Assembly: GCF_003353065.1 (NCBI RefSeq)
Contig: NZ_CP027806.1
Coordinates: forward strand, 1,256,001-1,320,000
Length of the DNA stretch: 64,000 nt
Direction: 5' to 3'
DNA from: Cyclonatronum proteinivorum
GTDB taxonomy: Bacteria > Bacteroidota > Rhodothermia > Balneolales > Cyclonatronaceae
Under the pieces are notes generated by a model. That model searched no databases. It was not told the origin of the DNA and was given only the letters and a program-made list of their open reading frames with translations. Every line of letters starts with the position of its first letter. Position 1 is the first letter of the stretch. A program made the translations under genes and the position numbers. Shown here one piece after another: positions 37,237 to 46,385 of this stretch.

Positions 37237-39546
37237 ATGGATGTAATTCAGTTTTTACGAACCCTCTACAGATATCTTCCGCTGCTGATACTGTTACCCA
37301 TTGTAACGGTATTGATCACGTATGTGTTTGTGCGCAATATGGAAGGGGAGTATCGTGCAAGATCGGTTATTTCCAGCGGTATTATCGAAAGTCAAAGTGC
37401 TCCCGGAACCGACGCACGTATAAATCGTGATCAGATTGCATTTCGTTATGCAAACTTTATGGAGCTTATCAATTCCCGACCGGTTATCAGTCTCGTTTCG
37501 TTTTCTCTTTTAAGGCACGATCTGCAAAACCCGGGTCGTGGCTTCCGACCCGACACACCAGAATTTGAAGACCTAACCCCAACTGCGAGAGCAAGTCTTA
37601 TAGATTCGCTAACGTACTATATAGATTCAACGCAACCACTTGACCTGACGGAAGGGTATGGCCTTACGGTTTACAACCTCATGGTTGCCAAAGGCTATGA
37701 GCCTGAAGCTGTTACAAACAGATCCAGAATTCAGCGGTTGGGGCAAAGTGATTACATTCAAATATTGGTCGAATCGGAAAACCCGCGACTTTCAGCGTTT
37801 ATAGCCAATGAGCTTGCTGATTTATTCATAAAGTTCTATCGGTTCAGGCAAAATCAGCTGCTCGGAGTCAATATCGATTTTTACCTCGAACAGGTTCGCT
37901 TGCGCGAGATACAACTTGATGAGCGATCGCGGCGTCTTCAAAATTTTAAAGTAGCCAACAGCATTACGAACCTTTACGAACAAACCAAAGCCATTGCAGT
38001 TCAGGTTTCTGACTTTGAATACCTGCGGCAAATGGAGACGCGAACCTATCGGGGAGCCGAAAGCCTGATTGACAGTCTCGATGTAGTATTAACAGATAAT
38101 TCCGGTCGTGATTTTACAGAGGGCAGACAAGCAGCACTTAATGCGCAGGTTGCGGCATCCCGCCGGCAAATGTCGGAGCTTAACCGCCGACGCGTAAACG
38201 CTGTGATTCGGGGTGAGATGGCTCTGGCTGATGAACTCGAGCAGCAGGTTGCGGAGTTACGCGATTTGCTCCATGTCTCTGTTTCTAATATGAACACGCA
38301 GGCCATTGCCGACCCAAGGGTTGCCCGCGAGCAGCTCATTACGCAGCGAATGCTGCTGGCGCTCGATCGCGAACAGGCAAGGCAAGCCCTGATTTATATT
38401 GACAGGGAGCTGCAGCGACTCGCCAATCTCACACGGGAGTTTGCCCGTTTGGAAGCCATTCAGGATACCTATGTTAGGGAAATTGATCTGGCAGAGCGGG
38501 ATTATCTTTCCATGCTCGACCGTCTGAACCAATTCCGGCTCACGCAGCAACAGACCATTAACAGCGGTGCGCAGGTCGAACAGATAGAACGTGCCATGCC
38601 GCCCCGCGATCCGCTGCCATCCAAAAAGATTCTCATTATCCTGGTTGCCGGGGCGGGTAGCTTTGGATTTGCCCTCGTTTCCGTTTTCGTCATAGAGTAT
38701 TTCGACCTGACGATTAAAACGGCACGTCAGCTGGCAAATGCCCTTGAGAAACCGGTATTTGGTATCATTCCCGGTTTGGAAGACGATGAGCTTGATATAC
38801 CGGCAATGTTTGCGCAGTCAAGTTCAAACCTTACCATTAAGGCTACCTTATCTCTTGTCAGGCATCTTAGAAGCAACACCCTGCCGTATACGGAAGGCAG
38901 GCGTTTGATTATTTCAAGTACGCAGCCTAAAACGGGTAAGACATTTCTATCCATTTTATTAAGCTATGCGCTTGCCCAAACAAGCCGAAAGGTATTGCTG
39001 GTAGACGCCAACATGCTGAGCAATAAGCTTACGCAAACCTTTCAAAGTGAGCCGGCGCTGGAACGGTATCTTCGTGGTGAAATAAGCCTTGATGAAGCGG
39101 TAAGCCCGACAACACATGAAAATATATTTGTGCTGGGTTGCGATATTTCAAACCTGACCATTAATGAAATCGCCCCTAAAGCGCAAGTTGAGCGGGCTTT
39201 TGAACAACTGATTGAAGGGTACGACAGCGTCATCATTGATTCAACCATGCTGGTTAAGCATAACAATACCAGGGAGCTCTTACCTTTTGCCGATAGCATC
39301 ATCCTTGCATTTGCAGCTGGTGAAGTAGTTAATGGTTTGGATCGTGAGCTGGTTGTTGAGCTAAATGAAGCTCCAATATCCTTTGAGGGCTGTATTCTCA
39401 ATAAAGTTGAGCTTAATCAGATCGAGGATGTATATGGAGAGCTAAATAAAAAGCGCAGCTATCCGCGTCGCGTGTTTAAGCAAATCATTCGGGGGAATAT
39501 CAAAGGTGCATTCCGGTTTAAGCGGGCTGCTGATCAAATTGATTAA
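37237..39546 (+). CDS. Polysaccharide co-polymerase / Wzc-like ATPase
   Basis: 769-residue inner-membrane protein joining a Wzz chain-length domain to a cytoplasmic BY-kinase-like ATPase. Membrane helices lie at about residues 12-31 and 462-488, with a long periplasmic coiled-coil region between and the proline-rich MPPRDPLPSKK just before the second helix. Walker A is STQPKTGKT (Lys568), Walker A' is VLLVDANML and Walker B is SVIIDSTML. The C-terminus (KKRSYPRRVFKQ and onward) has one Tyr only, so the tyrosine cluster that BY-kinases autophosphorylate is absent. It follows the half-TolC gene by three bases. Confidence 0.9.
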   Translation: MDVIQFLRTLYRYLPLLILLPIVTVLITYVFVRNMEGEYRARSVISSGIIESQSAPGTDARINRDQIAFRYANFMELINSRPVISLVSFSLLRHDLQNPGRGFRPDTPEFEDLTPTARASLIDSLTYYIDSTQPLDLTEGYGLTVYNLMVAKGYEPEAVTNRSRIQRLGQSDYIQILVESENPRLSAFIANELADLFIKFYRFRQNQLLGVNIDFYLEQVRLREIQLDERSRRLQNFKVANSITNLYEQTKAIAVQVSDFEYLRQMETRTYRGAESLIDSLDVVLTDNSGRDFTEGRQAALNAQVAASRRQMSELNRRRVNAVIRGEMALADELEQQVAELRDLLHVSVSNMNTQAIADPRVAREQLITQRMLLALDREQARQALIYIDRELQRLANLTREFARLEAIQDTYVREIDLAERDYLSMLDRLNQFRLTQQQTINSGAQVEQIERAMPPRDPLPSKKILIILVAGAGSFGFALVSVFVIEYFDLTIKTARQLANALEKPVFGIIPGLEDDELDIPAMFAQSSSNLTIKATLSLVRHLRSNTLPYTEGRRLIISSTQPKTGKTFLSILLSYALAQTSRKVLLVDANMLSNKLTQTFQSEPALERYLRGEISLDEAVSPTTHENIFVLGCDISNLTINEIAPKAQVERAFEQLIEGYDSVIIDSTMLVKHNNTRELLPFADSIILAFAAGEVVNGLDRELVVELNEAPISFEGCILNKVELNQIEDVYGELNKKRSYPRRVFKQIIRGNIKGAFRFKRAADQID

Positions 39547-39592
39547 CCTTGTGTTCTCTCCACTCCCGGTAACCTGATTCATAGGTCTGTAT

Positions 39593-40858
39593 ATGGTTGA
39601 TATCCTTCTTTATGTATTTCTCGCTGTACAGATTGCAGCCTGCTTTTATCTGCTGCTGCCTTTTCTGTTCCTAATAACCTCATCTGTTATGCCCGTGAGT
39701 GAATCAGACCGTGCGATGGCCTCAGGTATGGCAGATGAAGGGCAAAGCGATCAGGAAACAGGTATTGTCTGCGTCATTACCGCCTACAAAGAGAAAGAAT
39801 TTGCGTTTTTGCTGGTTGATTCCCTCCTCAAACAAAAATACGGCAAGTTTCATATTTATCTGGTAGCTGATCGCTGTGAAGCTGAAGACAGTGACCCTAA
39901 AAACCAGAAGCTTAGCATTCTATACCCTGATGCACCGCTCGATTCCAAAGTAAGCTCGCTCAGGATGGCGATGTCAGAAATTGATGCAAGCGTATACCCG
40001 TACACCCTGGTTTTTGATCCGGATAACCTTGCTCATCCTAAATATTTACAAGAACTGAATGCATTACTGATGCAGGGCTACAAAGCTGTCCAGACGCGTC
40101 GTACAGCCAAAAACCTGAATACCAACATGGCCTGCATTGATGCCGCAGGCGAGCACTACTATCACATCACGCAGCGGCTCGCGCCATTCAGACTTGGCAG
40201 TTCAGCGACTATTGCAGGCTCTGGTATGGCCATAGAAACAAGCCTGTACAGCCAACTGCTTGATGAAACGCAGAAAAGCTTTGCGGAAGGGGAAGTGATC
40301 GTTGCCGAAGACAAAATCCTGCAAAATCACCTGATTGAGCTGGGGCATATCATTGCATACGCGCCCAATGCGGTGCTTTACGACGAGAAAGTAGTTTCGG
40401 CCGCACAAGTGCAGCGTCAGCGGACCCGATGGATAAACTCCTGGTTCGGGTATTTCAAAGAAGCCCTTTCGCTTGCGGGCTTTGGTGTAAAACGGGCTTC
40501 ATCCAACGCACTTCTGTTTGGGCTGATGATATCAACGCCCCCTCTTTTTCTGATGCTGCTCGCGGGTGGTTTTCTGGCTGTGTTAAGCTGGCTTTTAACC
40601 CCGTCTTTTGCCCCATGGATGAGCGCTGCCGTACTTATATTTGGACTAACATTTATGGTATCCCTGATGCTTGCACAGGCGGACCGACGCATTTGGAAAG
40701 CCCTCGTATCCGTGCCCTTGTTCATCTTCAGGCAGCTCATGGCTATGCTGAACATCAAAAAGGCCAATACTTCTTTTATGGAAACTACCCATGAAAAGAG
40801 ACTTACGATTGAAGAAGTCATATTCGATATCGGAGAATTTAAACGTGTTAAAGGCTAA
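39593..40858 (+). CDS. Membrane glycosyltransferase, GT2 family
   Basis: 421-residue protein with an N-terminal membrane helix (about residues 5-28), a GT2 domain and C-terminal helices (about 305-385). Motifs are CVITAYKEKEFAF, the DxD-like VFDPDNLAHP, AEDKILQNHL, and QRQRTRW, the Q-x-x-R-W signature of processive GT2 enzymes. That layout fits a polymerising or membrane-coupled transferase. The stop lies six bases before a 51-codon small membrane protein. Confidence 0.92.
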   Translation: MVDILLYVFLAVQIAACFYLLLPFLFLITSSVMPVSESDRAMASGMADEGQSDQETGIVCVITAYKEKEFAFLLVDSLLKQKYGKFHIYLVADRCEAEDSDPKNQKLSILYPDAPLDSKVSSLRMAMSEIDASVYPYTLVFDPDNLAHPKYLQELNALLMQGYKAVQTRRTAKNLNTNMACIDAAGEHYYHITQRLAPFRLGSSATIAGSGMAIETSLYSQLLDETQKSFAEGEVIVAEDKILQNHLIELGHIIAYAPNAVLYDEKVVSAAQVQRQRTRWINSWFGYFKEALSLAGFGVKRASSNALLFGLMISTPPLFLMLLAGGFLAVLSWLLTPSFAPWMSAAVLIFGLTFMVSLMLAQADRRIWKALVSVPLFIFRQLMAMLNIKKANTSFMETTHEKRLTIEEVIFDIGEFKRVKG

Positions 40859-40864
40859 AGCAAT

Positions 40865-41020
40865 ATGATCATTCGTCCATACAAGGAATCAGAGATCGAT
40901 ACCGACGGAAGCAAAACCAATGCTCCGGAACTGGACCCAATCGATCGGCTGCGCATGCTCGCTGCCATCGGACTTGCAGCCGCGCTTTGCGTAGGTTTTT
41001 TCTTCAAAGTTGTAGTTTGA
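40865..41020 (+). CDS. Small tail-anchored membrane protein (51 residues)
   Basis: Open frame of 51 codons from ATG 40865 to TGA 41018-41020, six bases after the GT2 stop and in the same direction. The product has a polar N-terminal part (MIIRPYKESEIDTDGSKTN) and a C-terminal hydrophobic helix (MLAAIGLAAALCVGFFFKVVV, about residues 31-51). This pattern suggests a tail-anchored inner-membrane protein. No family is recognised. Its tight spacing and placement before the O-antigen ligase suggest a role in the polysaccharide complex, which is inference. Confidence 0.6.
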   Translation: MIIRPYKESEIDTDGSKTNAPELDPIDRLRMLAAIGLAAALCVGFFFKVVV

Positions 41021-41154
41021 GATGTCACCGTGTTTGTGCATATCAATACAGGAAAAACAGCGCCGTAATTTGATCTTACGTTTCGGTCATGGGAAACCTG
41101 TATCATGTACAAGCTACAGTAGCCTTGCAGCTCCTTCAATTCATGGTATCTTGC

Positions 41155-41160
41155 AGGAGG
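41155..41160 (+). promoter_or_regulatory. Shine-Dalgarno deciding the ligase start
   Basis: AGGAGG lies six bases before ATG 41167. An in-frame ATG 26 codons upstream has no such site and gives an atypical extension. Confidence 0.8.
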
Positions 41161-41166
41161 TATTGC

Positions 41167-42765
41167 ATGTCTGACTTTATTATTGATACCCGAAAAGAGA
41201 CGCCTGAGCACAAAAATAAGTTTGAATTCCTTAAGTGGTGGATTTATAAGGTAACCATCAGGGAAAAGCTTCAGAATCCTGCGGGACTAATATTCTTTTC
41301 GTTTGCAGCTGTGTTTATGGGCGTGGTAGCTGGTAAACTTGGTCTTGTACCAATGGTGCTGGTAGCCGGTGCGGCTATAGGTTTACCTGTAGGACTTGGG
41401 GTTGTATTTAATCTCAAGTTCGGTGTTATCTTGCTCTACGTGCTTTTATTTACCGTTCTTGGTTTAACACGCCTAATCCCGGGTATTCCATTTGGTATTT
41501 CCTTCGACGCTATAACTGTAGGCTTGCTATTTGGGCTTATTGTAAAACAGGCTACAGAGCGGGACTGGTCATTTGCCCGGCACCCCATCGGGATCATTGT
41601 GCTGATCTGGATATTGTACAACATAGCACTTGTAGCCAACCCTTGGGCAGCATCACGCCTTGCATGGGTGTACACCATCCGGAGTATTGCTGCAATTATG
41701 ATTCTGTATTTCATCCTGCTTTACACCATTGACTCGGTTGATTTCCTCAAACTTCTCATCTATTTATGGCTGGGAATGGCTTTTGTTGGAGCCCTGTACG
41801 GCATTTATCAGGATATCTTTGGGCTTATGGCGTTTGAGTGGGCCTGGTTAACGGCGGATCCCGTAAGGTTCAGGCGCTATTATCAGTTTGGGAACGTGAG
41901 GGTGTGGTCCTACTTCTCGGGACCCATGGTCTTTGGCGTGCTCATGTCGTTGAGTGCGGTAGCAACTGCATATATGGCTGGTACGGTAAGAAGTCTGGGC
42001 TTAAAACTGGTATATATCTTTGCAGCCTTTATAATGCTGTACGGTATGATCGTCTCCGGAACCCGCGCCGCCTATGTCGTGCCTATTATAGCGATTGTCA
42101 CCTTTGTGATTTTTAGTGGAGATAAGCGTATCCTCGTTGCTTCGGCCATAGGCGGGTTTTTGTTTATGAGCTTTATCAATATCCCTTTCAGTAACGACCG
42201 CATCCGGCAGTTTCAGAGTGCCTTCAAGCCGGGGGATGATTCCTCCTTTGAAGTCCGGCAACAGAATCAGGCTTTTATCAAGCCGTTTATCCGATCCCAC
42301 CCGATCGGGGGCGGACTCGGAAGTACGGGGGTTTGGGGGCAGCGTTTTTCCCCGCACTCGCCGCTCTCGCAGTTCCCGCCTGACAGCGGATTTGTGCGAA
42401 CAGCGGTAGAAGCGGGCTGGATTGGTCTCCTGATTTTTAACACCCTGCTTTTTTTTATTGCTTACGAAGGAATTAAAAATTATTTCAGAATTCGGGATCC
42501 TGACCTGCAAACGATTCAGCTGATGTTTATTGCTGTTTTATTCGGGTTAATTTTGACAAATTATCCCCAGGAAACGATTGGCTCACCGCCTATAAATGCT
42601 GTATTTTTCCTCTGCGCGGCCGGGGTTACAAACATTCTGAAAATTGATAATAAACTGGCACTCGACAGGCAACGCAGGCGTGATCTCGGGGAGGAAGTCG
42701 AAGAGGAACCCCATCTTATTGAACAGCAGTCTTTCCTGGATTCTTTATTCAATAAAAAGAAGTAG
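41167..42765 (+). CDS. O-antigen ligase / polymerase (Wzy or WaaL type)
   Basis: 532-residue polytopic inner-membrane protein with about 11-12 hydrophobic segments from residue 45 to 500. The last periplasmic loop (SSFEVRQQNQAFIKPFI, HPIGGGLGS, FPPDSGFVRTAVEAGWIGLL) matches the O-antigen ligase domain that acts on undecaprenyl-linked glycans, in which the R-x3-x4 and H-x-G-G type motifs are conserved. The C-terminus is charged and cytoplasmic. Ligase and polymerase functions cannot be told apart from sequence. In this locus, with Wzx and a Wzz-like protein present, Wzy-type polymerisation is the more likely role. Confidence 0.85.
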   Translation: MSDFIIDTRKETPEHKNKFEFLKWWIYKVTIREKLQNPAGLIFFSFAAVFMGVVAGKLGLVPMVLVAGAAIGLPVGLGVVFNLKFGVILLYVLLFTVLGLTRLIPGIPFGISFDAITVGLLFGLIVKQATERDWSFARHPIGIIVLIWILYNIALVANPWAASRLAWVYTIRSIAAIMILYFILLYTIDSVDFLKLLIYLWLGMAFVGALYGIYQDIFGLMAFEWAWLTADPVRFRRYYQFGNVRVWSYFSGPMVFGVLMSLSAVATAYMAGTVRSLGLKLVYIFAAFIMLYGMIVSGTRAAYVVPIIAIVTFVIFSGDKRILVASAIGGFLFMSFINIPFSNDRIRQFQSAFKPGDDSSFEVRQQNQAFIKPFIRSHPIGGGLGSTGVWGQRFSPHSPLSQFPPDSGFVRTAVEAGWIGLLIFNTLLFFIAYEGIKNYFRIRDPDLQTIQLMFIAVLFGLILTNYPQETIGSPPINAVFFLCAAGVTNILKIDNKLALDRQRRRDLGEEVEEEPHLIEQQSFLDSLFNKKK

Positions 42766-42809
42766 ATATTCAGGCAGCATCATTACGATCAATTTAATGA
42801 CATTTAATA

Positions 42810-43784
42810 ATGAGTGAATTTCCGCTGGTATCCATCATATCTGTGAATTTCAATGGTCTGGCTTATACCCTGCAGATGATTGCGTCCGTACGGCAGGTAA
42901 CATGGCCAAATGTTGAAATCATCGTGGTCGATAATGCATCAAAAGAGGATCCTGCGGAAATTGAATCCCGCTTTCCTGAAGTGAAACTTATTCGCAGTGA
43001 TGAAAATCTTGGTTTTGCAGGAGCAAACAACCTCGGCGTAGCTGCTGCCAAAGGAGACTATTTTATCTTTCTGAACAATGATACCGAAGTTGATCCGGAC
43101 TTTATCGGTCCGCTTGTGGCTGAGTTTCAAAAAGACCCTAAGGTCGGGATGGCATCTCCCAAAATTATTTTTGATGAAGAAGGCAGGCGTCGCATTATTC
43201 AGTTCGCAGGCACGCCGGGCATCAATAAGTTCACCATGCGGGAAGGGCACAGCGGGCACGGGGAAGAAGATAAGGGGCAGCACGATGTTGTGCGTGATAC
43301 CGAGCTGGTGCACGGGGCAGCCATGATGGTCTCCCGTGAAGTAGCTGAAAAAGTGGGTCTCATGCCCGATATTTTCTTTTTGTATTACGAGGAGCATGAC
43401 TGGTGCGAAATGACCAAGCGCGCTGGTTACAAAGCGCGATATGTTGGCACTTCCAAAATTTACCACAAAGAGTCACTCACCGTCGGTAAAAACTCTGTTA
43501 TCAAATCCTTTTATATGGTGCGTGGCCGCCTGCTTTACATGCGCCGAAACACTAAGGGTCTGGAATATTTATCGAGCCTGCTTTTCTTTGTGATTGCAGC
43601 TTTCCCAAAAAATACGCTCTTATTGCTGCTACAGCGCGAATTTAAACTTTTGAAAGCATACTGGCAGGGCGTATTCTGGCATCTTGGGCGCACGAATGTA
43701 AAGCAAAATCCGCAGCTCATTACCGATTCATCCGGAAACGCAAGCGTGACCAATCTTTCGGGTGAGCGCATTCGCAAATTCTGA
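42810..43784 (+). CDS. Glycosyltransferase, GT2 family (rhamnosyltransferase-like)
   Basis: 324-residue inverting transferase. It begins directly with the GT-A fold: VSIISVNFNGLAYTL, VVDNASKEDP, NLGFAGANNLGV, and the metal-binding FLNNDTEVD near residue 92. The acceptor site has HGAAMMVSREV and YYEEHDWCEMTKRAG. This pattern is that of WbbL-like enzymes, often rhamnosyltransferases, but the sugar is not determined. A hydrophobic segment near residues 252-270 may bind it to the membrane. Confidence 0.9.
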   Translation: MSEFPLVSIISVNFNGLAYTLQMIASVRQVTWPNVEIIVVDNASKEDPAEIESRFPEVKLIRSDENLGFAGANNLGVAAAKGDYFIFLNNDTEVDPDFIGPLVAEFQKDPKVGMASPKIIFDEEGRRRIIQFAGTPGINKFTMREGHSGHGEEDKGQHDVVRDTELVHGAAMMVSREVAEKVGLMPDIFFLYYEEHDWCEMTKRAGYKARYVGTSKIYHKESLTVGKNSVIKSFYMVRGRLLYMRRNTKGLEYLSSLLFFVIAAFPKNTLLLLLQREFKLLKAYWQGVFWHLGRTNVKQNPQLITDSSGNASVTNLSGERIRKF

Positions 43785-43816
43785 TTTTTATCTCCTTCAT
43801 TTAGCAAATCGTTTTT

Positions 43817-44890
43817 ATGGCACTTTACGACATTAAAATTTATGTGCAAAACAACTGGCTGCTGCCGATTGTGCACAAACATCCCAAACTGGCCGACCTG
43901 TACTATTTTCTTTTTTCGAGTGATTTTTCCCGCGAGCACCAAAAAGTACTGAAGGGCAAATACATGCACCTTCAGGCGCTGAAAGAGAAAAAGCCCAATG
44001 CCTTTCACTTAAGGCGTCAGGTTCACCGGATTGAGAAAGGGCTCATTATGAAAAACCGCCGCAGCGTCTTTGCCCGCGATTACATCGGCGATACGGTAAA
44101 AAACTATGAGGTGCTTTCCAATCACGTTGCAGCCGGAGGTGATATTGATACCGAACTTCTGAAATGGGCATCGAACGTGCTGCAGGCTTATTTCGATGCA
44201 GTCGACACCAGTCATGCCGAAATAAAGCCAGCTTATGAACAGTTTCAGGCTATTCAGCACAAAATTGATTTCAATCCCAAGCAAATTGATTATGTGCCTT
44301 ACAAGCGGATTCAGGGTACCAAAAGCAATGTGAGCTATGAGGACTTCCTCAAACTCACCCAACAGCGACGCTCCGTGCGATACTTCCAGCAAAAGGAAGT
44401 GCCGTATGAGCTCATTGAAAAGGCAGTAAGTGCAGCAACGTATTCACCTTCAGCCTGTAACCGGCAGCCATTTGAGTTCCGGATCTTTACGGATGAGCAA
44501 ATGAAAAACCTCGTCGGCGCGATCCCAATGGGCATCCGGCCATTTTATCAGAACATCCCGGTGATGATTCTGCTCGTGGGCAAACTCAGTGCATACCTCA
44601 GCGAGCGCGACCGGCACGTGATTTATCTCGATGGCGGTCTCTTTTCCATGAGCTTCGTGCTTGCCCTTGAAACCCTGGGACTGAGCTCGGTGACCATCAA
44701 CTGGCCGGATATTGAGTACCTCGAGCAAAAAATGGAAAACCTGATTGGCGTAGCCGATGATGAGCGGGTGCTGATGTGCATTGGCGTAGGCTTTGCCGAC
44801 CCGGAAGGCGGCATCCCGTTCTCACAGAAAAAAACGCCAGATCAACTTCTAAAACGGAACATCATCCGTGACGCAAACGCCGGGGCCTGA
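43817..44890 (+). CDS. Nitroreductase-family flavoprotein in the polysaccharide locus
   Basis: 357-residue protein. The C-terminal half is a nitroreductase-like FMN domain, with the FMN-binding RRSVR at residues 184-188, AATYSPSACNRQPFEFRIF and a C-terminal SVTINWPDIE and VLMCIGVGFADPE. About 170 residues before it are predicted helical and charged and do not resemble the standard enzyme. The next gene starts 23 bases before its stop. Nitroreductase-type proteins sometimes accompany pyruvyl transferase and flippase genes in surface-polysaccharide loci; the reaction is unknown. Confidence 0.85.
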   Translation: MALYDIKIYVQNNWLLPIVHKHPKLADLYYFLFSSDFSREHQKVLKGKYMHLQALKEKKPNAFHLRRQVHRIEKGLIMKNRRSVFARDYIGDTVKNYEVLSNHVAAGGDIDTELLKWASNVLQAYFDAVDTSHAEIKPAYEQFQAIQHKIDFNPKQIDYVPYKRIQGTKSNVSYEDFLKLTQQRRSVRYFQQKEVPYELIEKAVSAATYSPSACNRQPFEFRIFTDEQMKNLVGAIPMGIRPFYQNIPVMILLVGKLSAYLSERDRHVIYLDGGLFSMSFVLALETLGLSSVTINWPDIEYLEQKMENLIGVADDERVLMCIGVGFADPEGGIPFSQKKTPDQLLKRNIIRDANAGA

Positions 44891-46385
44891 TCCGCATCAA
44901 AAATGGTTCGACCGTGAACATCTCGGTCAGGACCTGAAGGGGAAGTCCGTGAAAGGCGGCCTGCGAACGGTCGGGGCACAGCTGTTTTCGTTTATCATCA
45001 ACATCGTGACGACCATCTTCCTGGCGCGCCTGCTGCTGCCCGAAGATTACGGTCTTGTCGCGATGGTGACCTCGTTTACCGGCTTCATCCTCATGTTCAA
45101 GGATCTGGGGATGGCACAGGCCATAATTCAGATGGACGGGCTGAATCAGCGGCTGGTGAGCATGGTGTTCTGGTTCAATTTCCTGGTGAGCATCCTGCTC
45201 GCGCTCATCATCATTGCGATGGGGCCGCTGCTCGTTTGGTTTTATGATGAGCCGTTGCTGCTGGGCATCACCTTCTATTACTCGCTTGCTGCGATTTTCG
45301 GCGGGCTTTCCACGCAGCATCAGGCTCTTTTGAGCCGGCAAATGCACTTCAAAGAGCTGTCAGAAATCACCATAGCGGCCTCATTTTTCAGCCTCATGCC
45401 CGCCCTTTGGATGGCCTACGCCGGATACGGCTACTGGGCCTTGGTCGCCATCAACGTGCTTAATCCTGCTATTGCAGCCGTGCTGCTTTGGTTCCGGTGC
45501 GACTGGCGTCCTAACTGGACGGGAATAGATTGGTCCATCAAAGATTTTATCGGATTCGGAGCCGGCGTTTCCGGCTTCAACATGATAAACTACTTTTCGC
45601 GCAACCTCGATAATATTCTGATTGGTCGTCAGATCGGTTCCGACGCTTTGGGCTTATACAGCAAAGCCTATCAGCTGCTGATGCTGCCTATCACGCAGCT
45701 CCGCGATCCTCTCAACGCTGTTGCGACACCTGCGCTCAGCTCGCTGCATAAACAGCCCGAAAAGTACCGTCACTACTACGAACAGTACCTGTTTCTGCTG
45801 GCTTTTTTCTCTATGCCGATTGTTGCGTTCCTGTTCGTCACCGCCGATGACATCATCCTGTTTTTGCTCGGTCCGAACTGGGTTGAAGCGGCCATCATCT
45901 TTCAGCTGCTGGCTATTACGGCCTTCATTCAGCCTACGGCAAGTACCCGCGGCATGGTGATGCTTTCCTGCGGACTCTCCACCCGGTTCTTTTTCTGGGG
46001 ACTTTGGAATGCGATATTTGTGACCATCGCCTTTGTTGTTGGTATGTATTATGGCGGGCTAAACGGTCTTGTAATTGGTTATGCTATAGTGAACTACCTT
46101 ATTCTGATACCTTCTCTGATGTATTGCTTTAAAAATACACCGGTTCGGGTTGCTGATTTTTTCAAAACAGTTGCAGCACCTGGCTTAATCTCCATACTTT
46201 CAGCTGCGGCACTGTATCAGCTTGTCGCAATAGAACTCGACATTCATCTTTTCCTTCAAATCATCCTTTATGCTGCGGTATTCGGTGTATTGTATCTTGC
46301 ACTATGGTTCCCGATCGGGGCCTTGCGCAGCCGCATTCTTGGGATTGTTGACCTTGTTAAATCACTGCTAAACAAAAAACTATGA
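44868..46385 (+). CDS. Wzx-type polysaccharide flippase (MOP superfamily)
   Basis: 505-residue polytopic protein with 12-14 hydrophobic segments, expected to move lipid-linked repeat units across the inner membrane. Features are GLRTVGAQLFSFIINIVTTIFLARLL at the start, the YFSRNLDNILIGRQIG loop of WzxC-like proteins near residue 240, and ALGLYSKAYQLLMLPI following. The start is GTG 44868, inside the end of the nitroreductase gene, and the stop overlaps the next ATG by four bases. That indicates tight translational coupling of three genes. Confidence 0.92.
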   Translation: MTQTPGPDPHQKWFDREHLGQDLKGKSVKGGLRTVGAQLFSFIINIVTTIFLARLLLPEDYGLVAMVTSFTGFILMFKDLGMAQAIIQMDGLNQRLVSMVFWFNFLVSILLALIIIAMGPLLVWFYDEPLLLGITFYYSLAAIFGGLSTQHQALLSRQMHFKELSEITIAASFFSLMPALWMAYAGYGYWALVAINVLNPAIAAVLLWFRCDWRPNWTGIDWSIKDFIGFGAGVSGFNMINYFSRNLDNILIGRQIGSDALGLYSKAYQLLMLPITQLRDPLNAVATPALSSLHKQPEKYRHYYEQYLFLLAFFSMPIVAFLFVTADDIILFLLGPNWVEAAIIFQLLAITAFIQPTASTRGMVMLSCGLSTRFFFWGLWNAIFVTIAFVVGMYYGGLNGLVIGYAIVNYLILIPSLMYCFKNTPVRVADFFKTVAAPGLISILSAAALYQLVAIELDIHLFLQIILYAAVFGVLYLALWFPIGALRSRILGIVDLVKSLLNKKL

